From a bacterium (GTDB lineage: Bacteria > Krumholzibacteriota > Krumholzibacteriia > LZORAL124-64-63): 64,000 bases of DNA. The position numbers and the translations under genes are program-made. Below, in pieces: positions 39,435 to 49,069 of this stretch (position 1 is the first letter of the stretch; the number at the start of each line of letters is the position of its first letter). A model generated the notes under the pieces. That model was not told the DNA's origin. It worked only from the letters and a program-made list of their open reading frames with translations, and searched no databases. Location: assembly GCA_024231905.1 (NCBI GenBank), contig JAAEQC010000178.1, positions 42,049 to 106,048 on the forward strand, in the 5' to 3' direction.

Positions 39435-42400
39435 CGGACGACGGCGATACGCCGGCGCATCTTGTGGATCGTTTCGCCCTGGCGCTCGGCCTGGACGTCG
39501 AGGATGTAGCCGCCGCTGGCGACGTAGGAGTTGTCGCCGTTGCGACCGTCCCAGGGGACCTCGTTGATACCCTGGGTGCCGCCGACGGCGCCGGCCGGGT
39601 AGGTGCGTTCGAGGGCCAGCGTGCCGGTCAGGGTGTAGAGCCGCCAGGTCACGGCGGCGTCCCGGGACAGGGTGTAGATCACGGTGGTGGCCCCGTCGCC
39701 GGGATGGAACGGGTTGGGGTAGTTGCTGATGAGTCCGCCGCCGGAGGTGGGGTCGATCAGGGCGGTGCGGATCTGCATGCTGTTGCTGAAGCCCACCGAA
39801 CGCACCTCGATGACGGCGGTGCTGGCGGTGGCCGTGCCCGTGTAGCGGGCGTGGGCCAGACCGTCGGCGTCGGTCACCGAGTCGAGGATCTCCAGAGCGG
39901 TCTTGATGGCGGTCGAGAATTCCACCGGCAGTTCCGGGATGCCGTTACCCAGGCGGTCGGACACCTTGGCGGTGACGTCGGTAGTCTTGAGGCCGCCGAC
40001 CCAGTCGGAGGTCTCGTGGAAATCGAGGGCCGCCGGGGCGCCGGGCACCACCGTCAGCACGTTGGTCAGGCCGGGATCGTCGCCCAGGACGCTGCTCACC
40101 AGGATCACGATGGGCTCGCTGCGGGTGTAGGTCTGGGTGATGGAGCGGCGGCCCTGGTGGAACTGGAAGCTGCCGTCCAGCAGTTCGCCCTGGCCGGGCT
40201 CGCCGGTGGTGGCGTTCAAGACGGCCACGGTGGCCATGCCGTTGATGTCCTGCATCACCGCGCCGGCGTCGTTGACCACCCTCACCGAAAGGGTGAAGGG
40301 CTCGCCGGCCACGACCTGGGCCGGCTGGATCTCTGCCTCCATGTGGAAACCCGTCTCGATGGCCCGCATCTGGGTGTGGGCCGGATCCATGTCGGGGACC
40401 GAGATGTTGGTCAGGGTCATGAGCTGGTAGCCGGCCGTGGAGAGGCGCACGTTCACTTCGGCTGCGCCGTCTACCAGACTGAACACGTCGGGCACTTGAG
40501 ACAACGGGTCGGTGCAGACCAGCCTGATCTCGTCGAAAACGCCGGTGACGGGATTCCACCAGGGATCCGTGGCCAGGACGCGCAGGGGGAAGGTGTAGGA
40601 GATGCTCTGGTCCAGGGCCAGGCCGGCCTTGCCCAGTTCCGAGCCGGACAGCAGTTCCTCGCCCGGGGCCAAGGTGATGATGCGCGCGTAGGGACCGGGC
40701 TTCACGTGGAATTCGTCGCTGGTGTAGCCGGCCATGTCCGGCACGTCGGTGACCGCGGCCAGGGTGTGGTCGCCGGCGCGCAGGTAGGTCACGTCCATGA
40801 TCAGGCGGCCGTCGGTGAGATTCGTGTCCCGGACGGCCAGGGCGAAGGGGTCGGTGGGGGCCAGCGCGACGGCGGTGTCGCCTTCTTCGATGGGGTTCCA
40901 CCAGGTGTCCACCGCGTTGACGGTGACGGTGAAGGGCTGGCCGGCTTCCTGCTCCCGGGGTTCGCCTTCGTAGCCGGGATCGCGTCCGCCCACGTTTTCC
41001 TGGCCGGGCAGGAGGACCTGCAGACCGGCGAAGGCGCCGGGCAGCACGGTGAAGGGATCGCTGGCGCCCAGGTTGGGCGGTGACGCGAAGTCGATGCACT
41101 TGAGGGCCAGGTCCTCGGCCGCGCCGAAGAAGGTCACCTGGCCGGTCCACCGGCCGCCGCTGAACTGGACGGTGGCCGGCGTCACGGTCTCAGGACCGGT
41201 GTCTGCGGCCAGCATGGCGAAGCCGTTGTAGCCGTCCAGGAGGCCGCCTTGGGGGTCGTGGGTGCGGATGGTGACGGTCACCGGTACGCCCGCGGTCACG
41301 GGGGACGGCAGGGGGTCGATGACGAAGTCGGGGGTGCTGCTCAGGACGCTGAAGGGCACGGTGGTCATGGGCGCTGCGGCGCCGTCGGTCAGGTCGGTGG
41401 CGGTGAGGGTCCAGTTGCCCGCCGAGCCGAAGGTTACGGGCACCGAAACGAATCCGCCGCTGAGCTGCGCCTGCTGGGGCGTGCTGGCGGCAGGGTCCAG
41501 ACTGGTCAGACCCACGGTGTGGTCCACGGCCACCAGGTTCCACCAGGTGTCGGTGGTGTGGAGGGTCACGGCGAAGGGATAGCCTGTGGTCTGGGCCGCC
41601 GGGCCGCCGAGGAGGCCGCCCTCGGTGGCCGGCATGAGGTGTTGTCCCGGTAGGACGGCCACCAGGCGCGCCAGGGCGCCGGCCTGCACCTGGAATTCGT
41701 TGCTGGTGCCGGTGACGCCGAAATCGTTCTGGCTCACGGCCTCCAGCCGGGAGGCCGGGTCGGCCAGGTGGAAGGTCACGGGACCGGTCCAGGCGCCGCC
41801 TGTCAGGGTGATCTCGCCGGGTGCGAGGCTGCCCCGGTCCTGGGACGTGAGCTGGGTCAGGTTCACGGCGCCAGCATGAGTGAAGACCTGGTCGCCGGCG
41901 GCGTCCACCGCGCGGATGGTCACGGTGGCCGGCTCGCCGGCGGTCTGCAGGGCACCCATGGAGTCCACGGTCAACGCGGACACGATGCCCGTGCTGCCGG
42001 ACACGCTCACCGGCGCAGAGGTCGTCGTGTAGTACTCGGGACCGACGATGTCCTCGGCCGTCACGGTGAAGGTGCCCGAGCTGTTGAACGCCATCATGAC
42101 CGTGAGCGAGCCGTCCAGGACAGGCTCGGCCGCGGGCAGGGTGGCCGTGTCGTCGGTGGTGCCCAGGCGGACCACCACGCGGTCCGTGGGTACGGATTCG
42201 AAGTCGGCGTTGCAGGCGCGGATGGTCACCGGGAAGGGGATCCCCGCCACCTGGGGCGCGGGCTCGCCGGTCTTGCCGGTTTCCGTGCCGGGTGCGGGAT
42301 CTTCGCCGGGCAGCAGGACCTGCAGGTGGCTGTAATGGACGGGCACGTCCCGGGAAACGAAGCCGCCGATGGCGTCGCGGGCCGGATCGTGCACGGCCAG

Positions 42401-43552
42401 GAACCAGCCGCCGGGGGTGTTCATGGTCACGTCGACGGTGTTGTGGCCGTTCTCGAGACCAACGGTCAGCGGCGTGTCGGCTTCCGAGTCGCCGCTTTCC
42501 AGGACCACGTCGTAGGATACGTCCACCCGGTTCCAGTACTCGTCGGTGGCGTAAACGTCCACCGGGAACGGGCCGCCGCACCACTGCCGGGTCGGCTCGC
42601 CGTTGATGCCTTCGAGGATCCAGGGGGTGAAGTTCTGCCCGGGCGCCAGGGCCAGCAGGCGGGCGTAGGGGCCGGGACCCACGCCGAAGTAGTCGCTCAG
42701 GCCTTCTATGCCGCCTTTGACGGCCTTCAAGCGCACGGATTCGCCGGCGGGGTCGGCCAGGAAGAAGGTCACGTGGCCGGTCCAGGCCCCGGCCGCTAGG
42801 TTGATCGTTCCGGGGGAGAGTACGCCCTGGCCCAGGCTGGTCAGCTGGTGCAGGTCGACCGTGCCGTGGTGGCTCGTGTCGAGGCTGCCGTCGGCGCGAC
42901 GGGTCTCGATGGTGACTGTCACCGGCCGGCCGGCGGTCTGGTTCCCTGTGACGCCGGAGATCACCAGGGTGGTGGGCTCGGGCTGGAGCGACGTGGCCGT
43001 GATGGGCGCCGAGACGTCGTACTTGTGCTCCCGGTCGGTCAGGTCCTTGGCCTTGACCGTCCACTGGCCCTCGGTGTTGAGGGTCACCCAGGTGGTCAGC
43101 TCGCCGTCGACCAGGGGAGTGCCGGGCGGCAGGTCGGCCGTGGTGTCGGAGGAATAGAAACCCAAGGTGTGGGTGACGCCGGGCCAGGTCACGTAGTTGT
43201 CGTTGGTCACGCGCACGCGCACCTGGAAGGGCACGCCCACCGTCTGTGGTAGGGGCGTTCCTGTCTTGCCGGACGCGGTGTAGGGCGCGGGTTCCTCGCC
43301 GGGCACCAGGATCTGGACGTGGTCGTACACGCACTTGTCCTGGGCCATGGCGGCCGGCGCCACGAATGCCTGGAGACAGATGGCGGCCAGAACGACGGCT
43401 ACGGCTCTGTTCTGCAGGGTCTCAGGTCTCGACACGGCTTCCACCTTTGAGATATGGCTACATTCGGACCGGGACGTGCCCGGGCTGCCTTTAGCGGGAG
43501 AGTGCAATGGGCGTTCCCCGGTCGGTCTCGTGGGGACCGTTCCTGATATCAA
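39431..43552 (-). CDS. Giant secreted modular protein (about 1370 aa) with repeated Ig-like/WWNP modules and C-terminal FlgD-Ig-like tail
   Basis: Hydrophobic signal AVAVVLAAICLQAFVAPAAMA; six [LV]xPG[QE] modules; C-term SNYPNPFHPGDGATTVIYTLSRDAAVTWRLYTLTGTLALERTYPAGAVGGTQGINEVPWDGRNGDN. Exact start uncertain. Confidence 0.8.
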   Translation of the reverse strand: MISGTVPTRPTGERPLHSPAKGSPGTSRSECSHISKVEAVSRPETLQNRAVAVVLAAICLQAFVAPAAMAQDKCVYDHVQILVPGEEPAPYTASGKTGTPLPQTVGVPFQVRVRVTNDNYVTWPGVTHTLGFYSSDTTADLPPGTPLVDGELTTWVTLNTEGQWTVKAKDLTDREHKYDVSAPITATSLQPEPTTLVISGVTGNQTAGRPVTVTIETRRADGSLDTSHHGTVDLHQLTSLGQGVLSPGTINLAAGAWTGHVTFFLADPAGESVRLKAVKGGIEGLSDYFGVGPGPYARLLALAPGQNFTPWILEGINGEPTRQWCGGPFPVDVYATDEYWNRVDVSYDVVLESGDSEADTPLTVGLENGHNTVDVTMNTPGGWFLAVHDPARDAIGGFVSRDVPVHYSHLQVLLPGEDPAPGTETGKTGEPAPQVAGIPFPVTIRACNADFESVPTDRVVVRLGTTDDTATLPAAEPVLDGSLTVMMAFNSSGTFTVTAEDIVGPEYYTTTSAPVSVSGSTGIVSALTVDSMGALQTAGEPATVTIRAVDAAGDQVFTHAGAVNLTQLTSQDRGSLAPGEITLTGGAWTGPVTFHLADPASRLEAVSQNDFGVTGTSNEFQVQAGALARLVAVLPGQHLMPATEGGLLGGPAAQTTGYPFAVTLHTTDTWWNLVAVDHTVGLTSLDPAASTPQQAQLSGGFVSVPVTFGSAGNWTLTATDLTDGAAAPMTTVPFSVLSSTPDFVIDPLPSPVTAGVPVTVTIRTHDPQGGLLDGYNGFAMLAADTGPETVTPATVQFSGGRWTGQVTFFGAAEDLALKCIDFASPPNLGASDPFTVLPGAFAGLQVLLPGQENVGGRDPGYEGEPREQEAGQPFTVTVNAVDTWWNPIEEGDTAVALAPTDPFALAVRDTNLTDGRLIMDVTYLRAGDHTLAAVTDVPDMAGYTSDEFHVKPGPYARIITLAPGEELLSGSELGKAGLALDQSISYTFPLRVLATDPWWNPVTGVFDEIRLVCTDPLSQVPDVFSLVDGAAEVNVRLSTAGYQLMTLTNISVPDMDPAHTQMRAIETGFHMEAEIQPAQVVAGEPFTLSVRVVNDAGAVMQDINGMATVAVLNATTGEPGQGELLDGSFQFHQGRRSITQTYTRSEPIVILVSSVLGDDPGLTNVLTVVPGAPAALDFHETSDWVGGLKTTDVTAKVSDRLGNGIPELPVEFSTAIKTALEILDSVTDADGLAHARYTGTATASTAVIEVRSVGFSNSMQIRTALIDPTSGGGLISNYPNPFHPGDGATTVIYTLSRDAAVTWRLYTLTGTLALERTYPAGAVGGTQGINEVPWDGRNGDNSYVASGGYILDVQAERQGETIHKMRRRIAVVR

Positions 43553-43955
43553 ACGTTAGCTGTTGGGAGAAAACGGGATGGGGCAGGGGATCGGGTTGAA
43601 TGAGTCGATTCTTTCAAGACTTCAGGCGGATATTCGGGCAGGAAAGTGGTCCGGGGTGGGTGGATTATTTACACCTTGGTAAGGGGGATTTTTGCGATAA
43701 AGCAACGCTGTATCTTTAGGATTACAGAAGACCGGTTTTCACTGGGTGGCCGGCGGCTTCGTCTGGTACGGATTCGGAGAGAATCCACCGTTTTACTTCC
43801 TTCCGGGCCCCTTCCCGCCGCCGGAACCGACCCTTGCCCGAAACCCCGGTCTCGTGCAACATTCTCAGAGCAAATTCGCATTTATGCGCGACGCAAACAC
43901 CCGGTCCAAGCGGCCGGGTGCTCCCTGTCCTTCCCACCCACCCGGGAGGTTTCCC

Positions 43956-46900
43956 GTGCTGCGCCAGTCCCTGATGTTGATCCTGATCCTGCTCGTCGGC
44001 GCCTCCGCGGCCTTGGCCGACAGCCCCGGCTATGTCATGCGCTATGCGGACATCGGCCACGGCCAGATCGTCTTCACCTACGAGGACGACCTGTGGCTCG
44101 TGTCCGACGCGGGCGGCCCCGCCCACCGCATCACCTCCCACCAGGGCATCGAGCGCTACGCCAAGTTCTCGCCCGACGGCACCAAGCTGGCCTTCACCGC
44201 CGGTTACGACGGCGGCGCCGACGTGTACGTCATGGACGTCATGGGCGGTGTTCCCCAGCGCCTGACCTTCCACCCGTCCTTCGACGAGGTCCTGGACTGG
44301 ACCCCGGACGGCGCGCACATCATGTTCTCGGCCAACCGCGCGGCCCCCCGCTACGTGGACGAGATCTACACCATTCCCGCCGCCGGCGGCATGGCCACCC
44401 GCCTGGCCACCGACCGGGGCAGCCTGGCCTCCATGGCACCCGACGGTTCCGCCGTGGCCTACAACCGCTACGGTCGCCACACCCGCACCTGGAAGCGGTA
44501 CGAGGGCGGCAACGCCCAGGACATCTGGGTCAAGCACTTCGGCTCGGACACCACCGAGCGCATCACCGACTGGACCGGCTCGGACCAGTTCCCCATGTGG
44601 GCGCCGGACGGCATCTACTTCAACAGCGACCGCGAAGACGGCACGCTGAACATCTACCGCTATATCCCGCTGACAGGCGAGACGGCGCGGATGACGAACT
44701 TCAAGAACTACGACGCGAAGTTCCCCTCCCTGGGCGAGGGCAAGATCGTCTTCCAGCACGGCAGCGGTCTGAAGGTCCTGGACCTGGCTTCCGGCGCGGC
44801 CACGGCCGTGGCCATCCATATCCCCAGCGACCGTCGCCACCTGCGCGAGGAACTGGTCACACCGTCGCCGCGCACGGGCTCCTTCGCCCTGTCGCCCGCC
44901 GGCGAGCGCGTCCTGATCGAGGCCCGCGGCGAGATCCTCAACCTGCCCGCCGAGGACGGCGACCCGGTGAACCTGACCCGCACCTCCGGCAGTCGCGAGA
45001 AGAGCGCGGCCTGGAGCCCGGACGGCCGCTGGATCGCCATGGTCTCCGACCGCACTGGCGAGGAGCAGGTCTACCTGGTGGACCAGCGCGGCGAGAAGAA
45101 ATGGAAGCAGCTCACCAAGGGCACGTTCGGCTTTATCCGGCACCTGGTGTGGTCGCCGGACTCGGAGCACCTGCTGTTCTCCGACAAGTACATGAAGCTC
45201 CACCTGGTGGACGCGGACGGCGGCTCCAAGGAGATCGCCAGTAGCGACTACGACGACGCCTGGGAGCGCTGGGGCATCATGGACTACGTGTGGTCCCCGG
45301 ACAGCCGCTGGGTGGCCTACACCACCCAGACCGACAACATGAACGAGGCCATCTTCCTCTACGACACCGATGGTGGTGACCACCACCGTGTCACCGACGA
45401 CATGTACCAGGACTGGTCCCCGAGCTTCTCGCCCGACGGCAAGTACCTGTACTTCCTGTCCAACCGCTACTTCGGTAGCCCCATCATGGGCCGCCAGGAC
45501 CAGACCCACGTCTTCCTGCGCATCGCCACGCCCTTCATGGTGCTGCTGCAGGCGGACCAGCGGTCCCCCTTCCACGACGACGACGTGGTGGTGACCGCGG
45601 CCGAGAAGGAAGACAAGAAGGACGAGAAGAAGGACGAGAAGAAGGACGAGAAGAAGGACGAGGGCGACGAGGCCACTGTCATCGACCTGGACGGCCTCCA
45701 GGACCGCGTCCTGTCCTGCGAGGGCTTCGAGCCCCACAACTACTTCCGCCTGGAAGCCACCGCCGACGGCGTGCTCGTGCTGCGCAAGCCCGAGCCCGAG
45801 TTCCTCAAGTACCAGCACGTGGACGACCACACCGGCGGCCGCCTGGACCTGCTGGGTTGGAGTTTGGAGGACGCCGAGGTCACCGACCTCATGAGCGGCG
45901 TCGCCAACTACCACCAGAGCTCCGACGGCAAGCAGCTCATCTACCGGGCCGGCACCAACTACGGTGTGGTCAAGGCCGGTAAGCCCGCCAAGACCAGCGA
46001 CGGCAAGGTGGAACTGGGCGTCTTGAAGCTGCGCATCGACCGCGCGGTGGAGTTCCCCCAGATCTTCGCCGAGGCCTGGCGCATCCAGCGCGACTGGTTC
46101 TACGACGCGGACATGCACGGCGTGGACTGGCAGGCCAACTTCGACAAGTACGCGCCCTTCGTGGCCGGCTGCGGCACCCGCGGCGACCTGAACTACCTGA
46201 TCGGCGAGATGATCTCCGAGCTCAACATCGGCCACACCTACATCTTCGGCGGCGACTTCGAGGATACCGGTGACCGGGTGGGCACGGGCGTCCTGGCCTG
46301 TTCGTTCACCGCCGAGGACGGCAAGGACTTCTACCGGATCGGCGACATCGTGCCGGGCGTGTCCTGGAGCACCCGCCACCGCTCGCCCCTCCAGGAGCCG
46401 GGCGTTGGCATTGCCGAGGGCGACTACCTCATCGCCATCGACGGCGTCGAGGTCAGGGCCGGCGAGAACGTCTACAGCCACCTGGTGGACAAGGCCGGCC
46501 GCATGGTCAACTTCACCACCAACAGCAAGCCCTCGGCCAAGGACGCCACGTCGGTTCGCCTGCGCACCTTGCGTCGCGACGGCGCCGTGCGCTACCGGGC
46601 CTGGGCCGACGGCAACCGCGACCACGTGACCGCCGAGTCCGGCGGCGACATCGGCTACCTCCACGTGCCCAACATGGGCGAGGCCGGCCTGACCGAGTTC
46701 GGCCGCACCTGGTACCCGCAGACCAACAAGCGGGCCATGATCATCGACGACCGCTACAACGGCGGCGGCTTCGTGGCCGACCAGATCATCGACCGCATGG
46801 AGCGCCGCCTGTGGGGTCTGACCCAGCCGCGCGAAGGCCTCTCGGGCCGTAACCCGGAGCGGGTCTTCCACGGTCCCATCGTCGTGCTCATCAACGGCGA

Positions 46901-47273
46901 CACCTACAGCAACGGCGAGTTCTTCGGCGAGGCAGTCAAGCGCCTGGACCTGGCCACGGTCATGGGCGAGCGCACCTGGGGCGGCACCACGGGCATCGAG
47001 CCCCACCAGGACATGATGGACGGCGGCGGCACCACGCCCCCGCAGTTCGGCCTCTACACCATGGACGGCATGTGGCCCGTGGAGGGCTGGGGCGTCGAGC
47101 CGCACATCGTCGTGGTGAACACGCCGGACGACGTGCTGGCCGGGAACGACGCGCAGCTGGACGCGGCCATCGCATATCTGTTGGAGAAGCTGGAGACCGA
47201 GGGCGACACCTGGAAGATTCCGGGGCCGCCGGAGCATCCGGTCAAGGCTCGACCGAGGATGAGTCGGGACTGA
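43956..47273 (+). CDS. Tricorn-like protease (WD40/PD40 propellers + PDZ + S41 peptidase)
   Basis: GQIVFTYEDDLWLVSDAGGPAHRITSHQGIERYAKFSPDGTKLAFTAGYDG; S41 segment RYNGGGFVADQIIDRMERRLWG...VVLINGDTYSNGEFFGEAVKRLDLATVMGERTWGG. GTG start with signal MLRQSLMLILILLVGASAALA. Confidence 0.9.
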   Translation: MLRQSLMLILILLVGASAALADSPGYVMRYADIGHGQIVFTYEDDLWLVSDAGGPAHRITSHQGIERYAKFSPDGTKLAFTAGYDGGADVYVMDVMGGVPQRLTFHPSFDEVLDWTPDGAHIMFSANRAAPRYVDEIYTIPAAGGMATRLATDRGSLASMAPDGSAVAYNRYGRHTRTWKRYEGGNAQDIWVKHFGSDTTERITDWTGSDQFPMWAPDGIYFNSDREDGTLNIYRYIPLTGETARMTNFKNYDAKFPSLGEGKIVFQHGSGLKVLDLASGAATAVAIHIPSDRRHLREELVTPSPRTGSFALSPAGERVLIEARGEILNLPAEDGDPVNLTRTSGSREKSAAWSPDGRWIAMVSDRTGEEQVYLVDQRGEKKWKQLTKGTFGFIRHLVWSPDSEHLLFSDKYMKLHLVDADGGSKEIASSDYDDAWERWGIMDYVWSPDSRWVAYTTQTDNMNEAIFLYDTDGGDHHRVTDDMYQDWSPSFSPDGKYLYFLSNRYFGSPIMGRQDQTHVFLRIATPFMVLLQADQRSPFHDDDVVVTAAEKEDKKDEKKDEKKDEKKDEGDEATVIDLDGLQDRVLSCEGFEPHNYFRLEATADGVLVLRKPEPEFLKYQHVDDHTGGRLDLLGWSLEDAEVTDLMSGVANYHQSSDGKQLIYRAGTNYGVVKAGKPAKTSDGKVELGVLKLRIDRAVEFPQIFAEAWRIQRDWFYDADMHGVDWQANFDKYAPFVAGCGTRGDLNYLIGEMISELNIGHTYIFGGDFEDTGDRVGTGVLACSFTAEDGKDFYRIGDIVPGVSWSTRHRSPLQEPGVGIAEGDYLIAIDGVEVRAGENVYSHLVDKAGRMVNFTTNSKPSAKDATSVRLRTLRRDGAVRYRAWADGNRDHVTAESGGDIGYLHVPNMGEAGLTEFGRTWYPQTNKRAMIIDDRYNGGGFVADQIIDRMERRLWGLTQPREGLSGRNPERVFHGPIVVLINGDTYSNGEFFGEAVKRLDLATVMGERTWGGTTGIEPHQDMMDGGGTTPPQFGLYTMDGMWPVEGWGVEPHIVVVNTPDDVLAGNDAQLDAAIAYLLEKLETEGDTWKIPGPPEHPVKARPRMSRD
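45614..45662 (+). repeat. In-frame 12-bp tandem repeat (aagaaggacgag)n
   Basis: aagaaggacgag repeated four times, encodes KKDEKKDEKKDEKKDE. Confidence 0.9.
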
Positions 47274-47295
47274 GAGAAGAATCGGATTGATGGAC

Positions 47296-47336
47296 GGGCC
47301 CCCCGTGACCTCGGTCGCGGGGGGCTCGGTTTTTTT
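47296..47336 (+). terminator. Intrinsic terminator after tricorn-like gene
   Basis: GGGCCCCCCGTGACctcGGTCGCGGGGGGCTCGG followed by TTTTTTT. Confidence 0.85.
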
Positions 47337-47423
47337 GTGGTCCATGCGGTGAGGGCGTCAATTTCGGTTTTTGTGTCAACTCAGGCCAGGTTGCAGTCCA
47401 ACCTGATGTACGGAGGGGGCGCC

Positions 47424-47948
47424 ATGAACCGATTGTTGTTTCTACTGGCCGTGATCGCATGTCTACCGGCCCTGGCTGTGGCACAGTTGACGCTGGACCG
47501 CTCGGTCGTTGGCTGTGGTGCACCGGCCGGGACGCAGGGGTCCCTGTCGCTGCGATCGACGGTCGGGCAATCGGTGACCGGTATCTCGACCCGCGCTGAC
47601 CCTTTGAGCCACCAGGCCGGTTTCTGGTACGGGTTGAGCCTGGTGGGGGTCTCGGCGATTCGCGACGAGTTGGCGGGAGTCCCGATGGTGCTGACCCTGC
47701 ACCAGAATCATCCGAATCCCTTCAATCCAACCACGCACATCATCTTCGACGTTCCGCAGGCGCGGCATACCCGGTTGCGCATCTATGACGTGCGCGGAAG
47801 GCTTGTCGAGACGCTCGTCGATGCATCGCTCGACGTCGGTCGCCACGATGTTCGCTTCGATGGCACCGCGCTGGCCAGCGGCATCTATATCTATCGCCTC
47901 GAAAGCGGGACCGAGACGCTGACCCGGCGCCTCGTCCTGCTAAAATGA
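47424..47948 (+). CDS. Small secreted protein with FlgD-Ig/T9SS-like C-terminal tail
   Basis: Signal MNRLLFLLAVIACLPALAVA; LTLHQNHPNPFNPTTHIIFDVPQARHTRLRIYDVRGRLVETLVDASLDVGRHDVRFDGTALASGIYIYRLESGTETLTRRLVLLK. Confidence 0.85.
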   Translation: MNRLLFLLAVIACLPALAVAQLTLDRSVVGCGAPAGTQGSLSLRSTVGQSVTGISTRADPLSHQAGFWYGLSLVGVSAIRDELAGVPMVLTLHQNHPNPFNPTTHIIFDVPQARHTRLRIYDVRGRLVETLVDASLDVGRHDVRFDGTALASGIYIYRLESGTETLTRRLVLLK

Positions 47949-47971
47949 CTCCAGCGGGGGGACGTGGGCTC

Positions 47972-48961
47972 ATGAAGCATCCGATACGGAGGACTCATCT
48001 CGTGGCGGCGGTTCTGATCACCGTGCTGGCCGCCGGCGTATCCGGTGCGATCGAAGTGCCGGACATGATCAGTTACCAGGGAGCGATTCTCGACGGCGGG
48101 GCACCGCTGACGAGCGTCGAGAACATCACGCTGACCCTCTACGACGCGCCGACCAACGGCAGTCGGCTTTACGAGGAAACCGATGCCAACGTCTTCGTTG
48201 AGGGCGGGGTTTTCACGACGATCATCGGCGACAATCCGGATCCGTCCTCACCGTTGCCCGGGCTGGCCGCGGCGCTCAACGCGGCGGTCGAGGTCTACCT
48301 CGAAGTCGAGCTCTTCGATGGCGCCTTTTCGCCCCGGCAGAGATTGCTCGCCGCGCCTTATGCGCTGACGACGCGTGGCATTTTCGTCGACGCGAGCGAC
48401 CGCGTCGGCATCGGCACCACGACACCCGGCTCCGAACTGGACATCGACGGCGACGCCACTGTTTCCGGCGATTTCCGCTACGTCGAACCACGCGAATACG
48501 TGCTCCACCTGCCGGCGGCCGCTTTCCGACCCACGAGCAGTTCGTACCTGCGCCCGGAATGGCAACTTATCAGCGACTACATCACGTTCTGGGAAACCAT
48601 CAGTTCGCTCAGCCACACCTTCGCGGCGCCCGTGAACCTGCCGGAGGGAGCCCAGGTCACCGAACTGATTCTCTACGCTTACGACAATGACGCGGCCGCC
48701 GACCTCGATTTCATTCTCAGCCTCACACGCCGGGAGGTCACCTCGACCACGACCGAACAGGTCGTTTCGGCCTTCCCGCTGGAGACCAGCGGCACGAGTA
48801 CCGTCGTGCAGAGCGAGAGTCGCCCTTCCTACAGCGGCGTTGTCGACAATGAGAACTATTCGTACTACGCCCGCGTATCGACGAGCGTCGACGCGCTGAG
48901 TCCGGATCTGCGCTTCTACGGTGCGCGCATCCGCTACACTGTCGATCATGCCGGTCCTTGA
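47972..48961 (+). CDS. Secreted protein, tail-fibre/collagen-like N-domain
   Basis: PDMISYQGAILDGGAPLTSVENITLTLYDAPTNGSRLYEETDANVFVEGGVFTTIIGDN...VGIGTTTPGSELDIDGDATVSG. Confidence 0.7.
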   Translation: MKHPIRRTHLVAAVLITVLAAGVSGAIEVPDMISYQGAILDGGAPLTSVENITLTLYDAPTNGSRLYEETDANVFVEGGVFTTIIGDNPDPSSPLPGLAAALNAAVEVYLEVELFDGAFSPRQRLLAAPYALTTRGIFVDASDRVGIGTTTPGSELDIDGDATVSGDFRYVEPREYVLHLPAAAFRPTSSSYLRPEWQLISDYITFWETISSLSHTFAAPVNLPEGAQVTELILYAYDNDAAADLDFILSLTRREVTSTTTEQVVSAFPLETSGTSTVVQSESRPSYSGVVDNENYSYYARVSTSVDALSPDLRFYGARIRYTVDHAGP

Positions 48962-49069
48962 GGCCTCCGCCCGTTCCCTGGCTCTGCCGAGTTGTCCGTC
49001 CGGGGCGTAGACCTCATCCATACCGGCATCCGGACCGACCCTACTCCAGTTCCGCAGACCCCAAGCTGC

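Noticed and set aside
43722-47345. 1207-aa minus-strand ORF opposite the tricorn-like gene
   Set aside because: Mirror ORF produced by high GC third positions; translation is low-complexity V/A/G/H-rich with no recognisable domain, while the plus-strand frame has clear propeller and S41 motifs.
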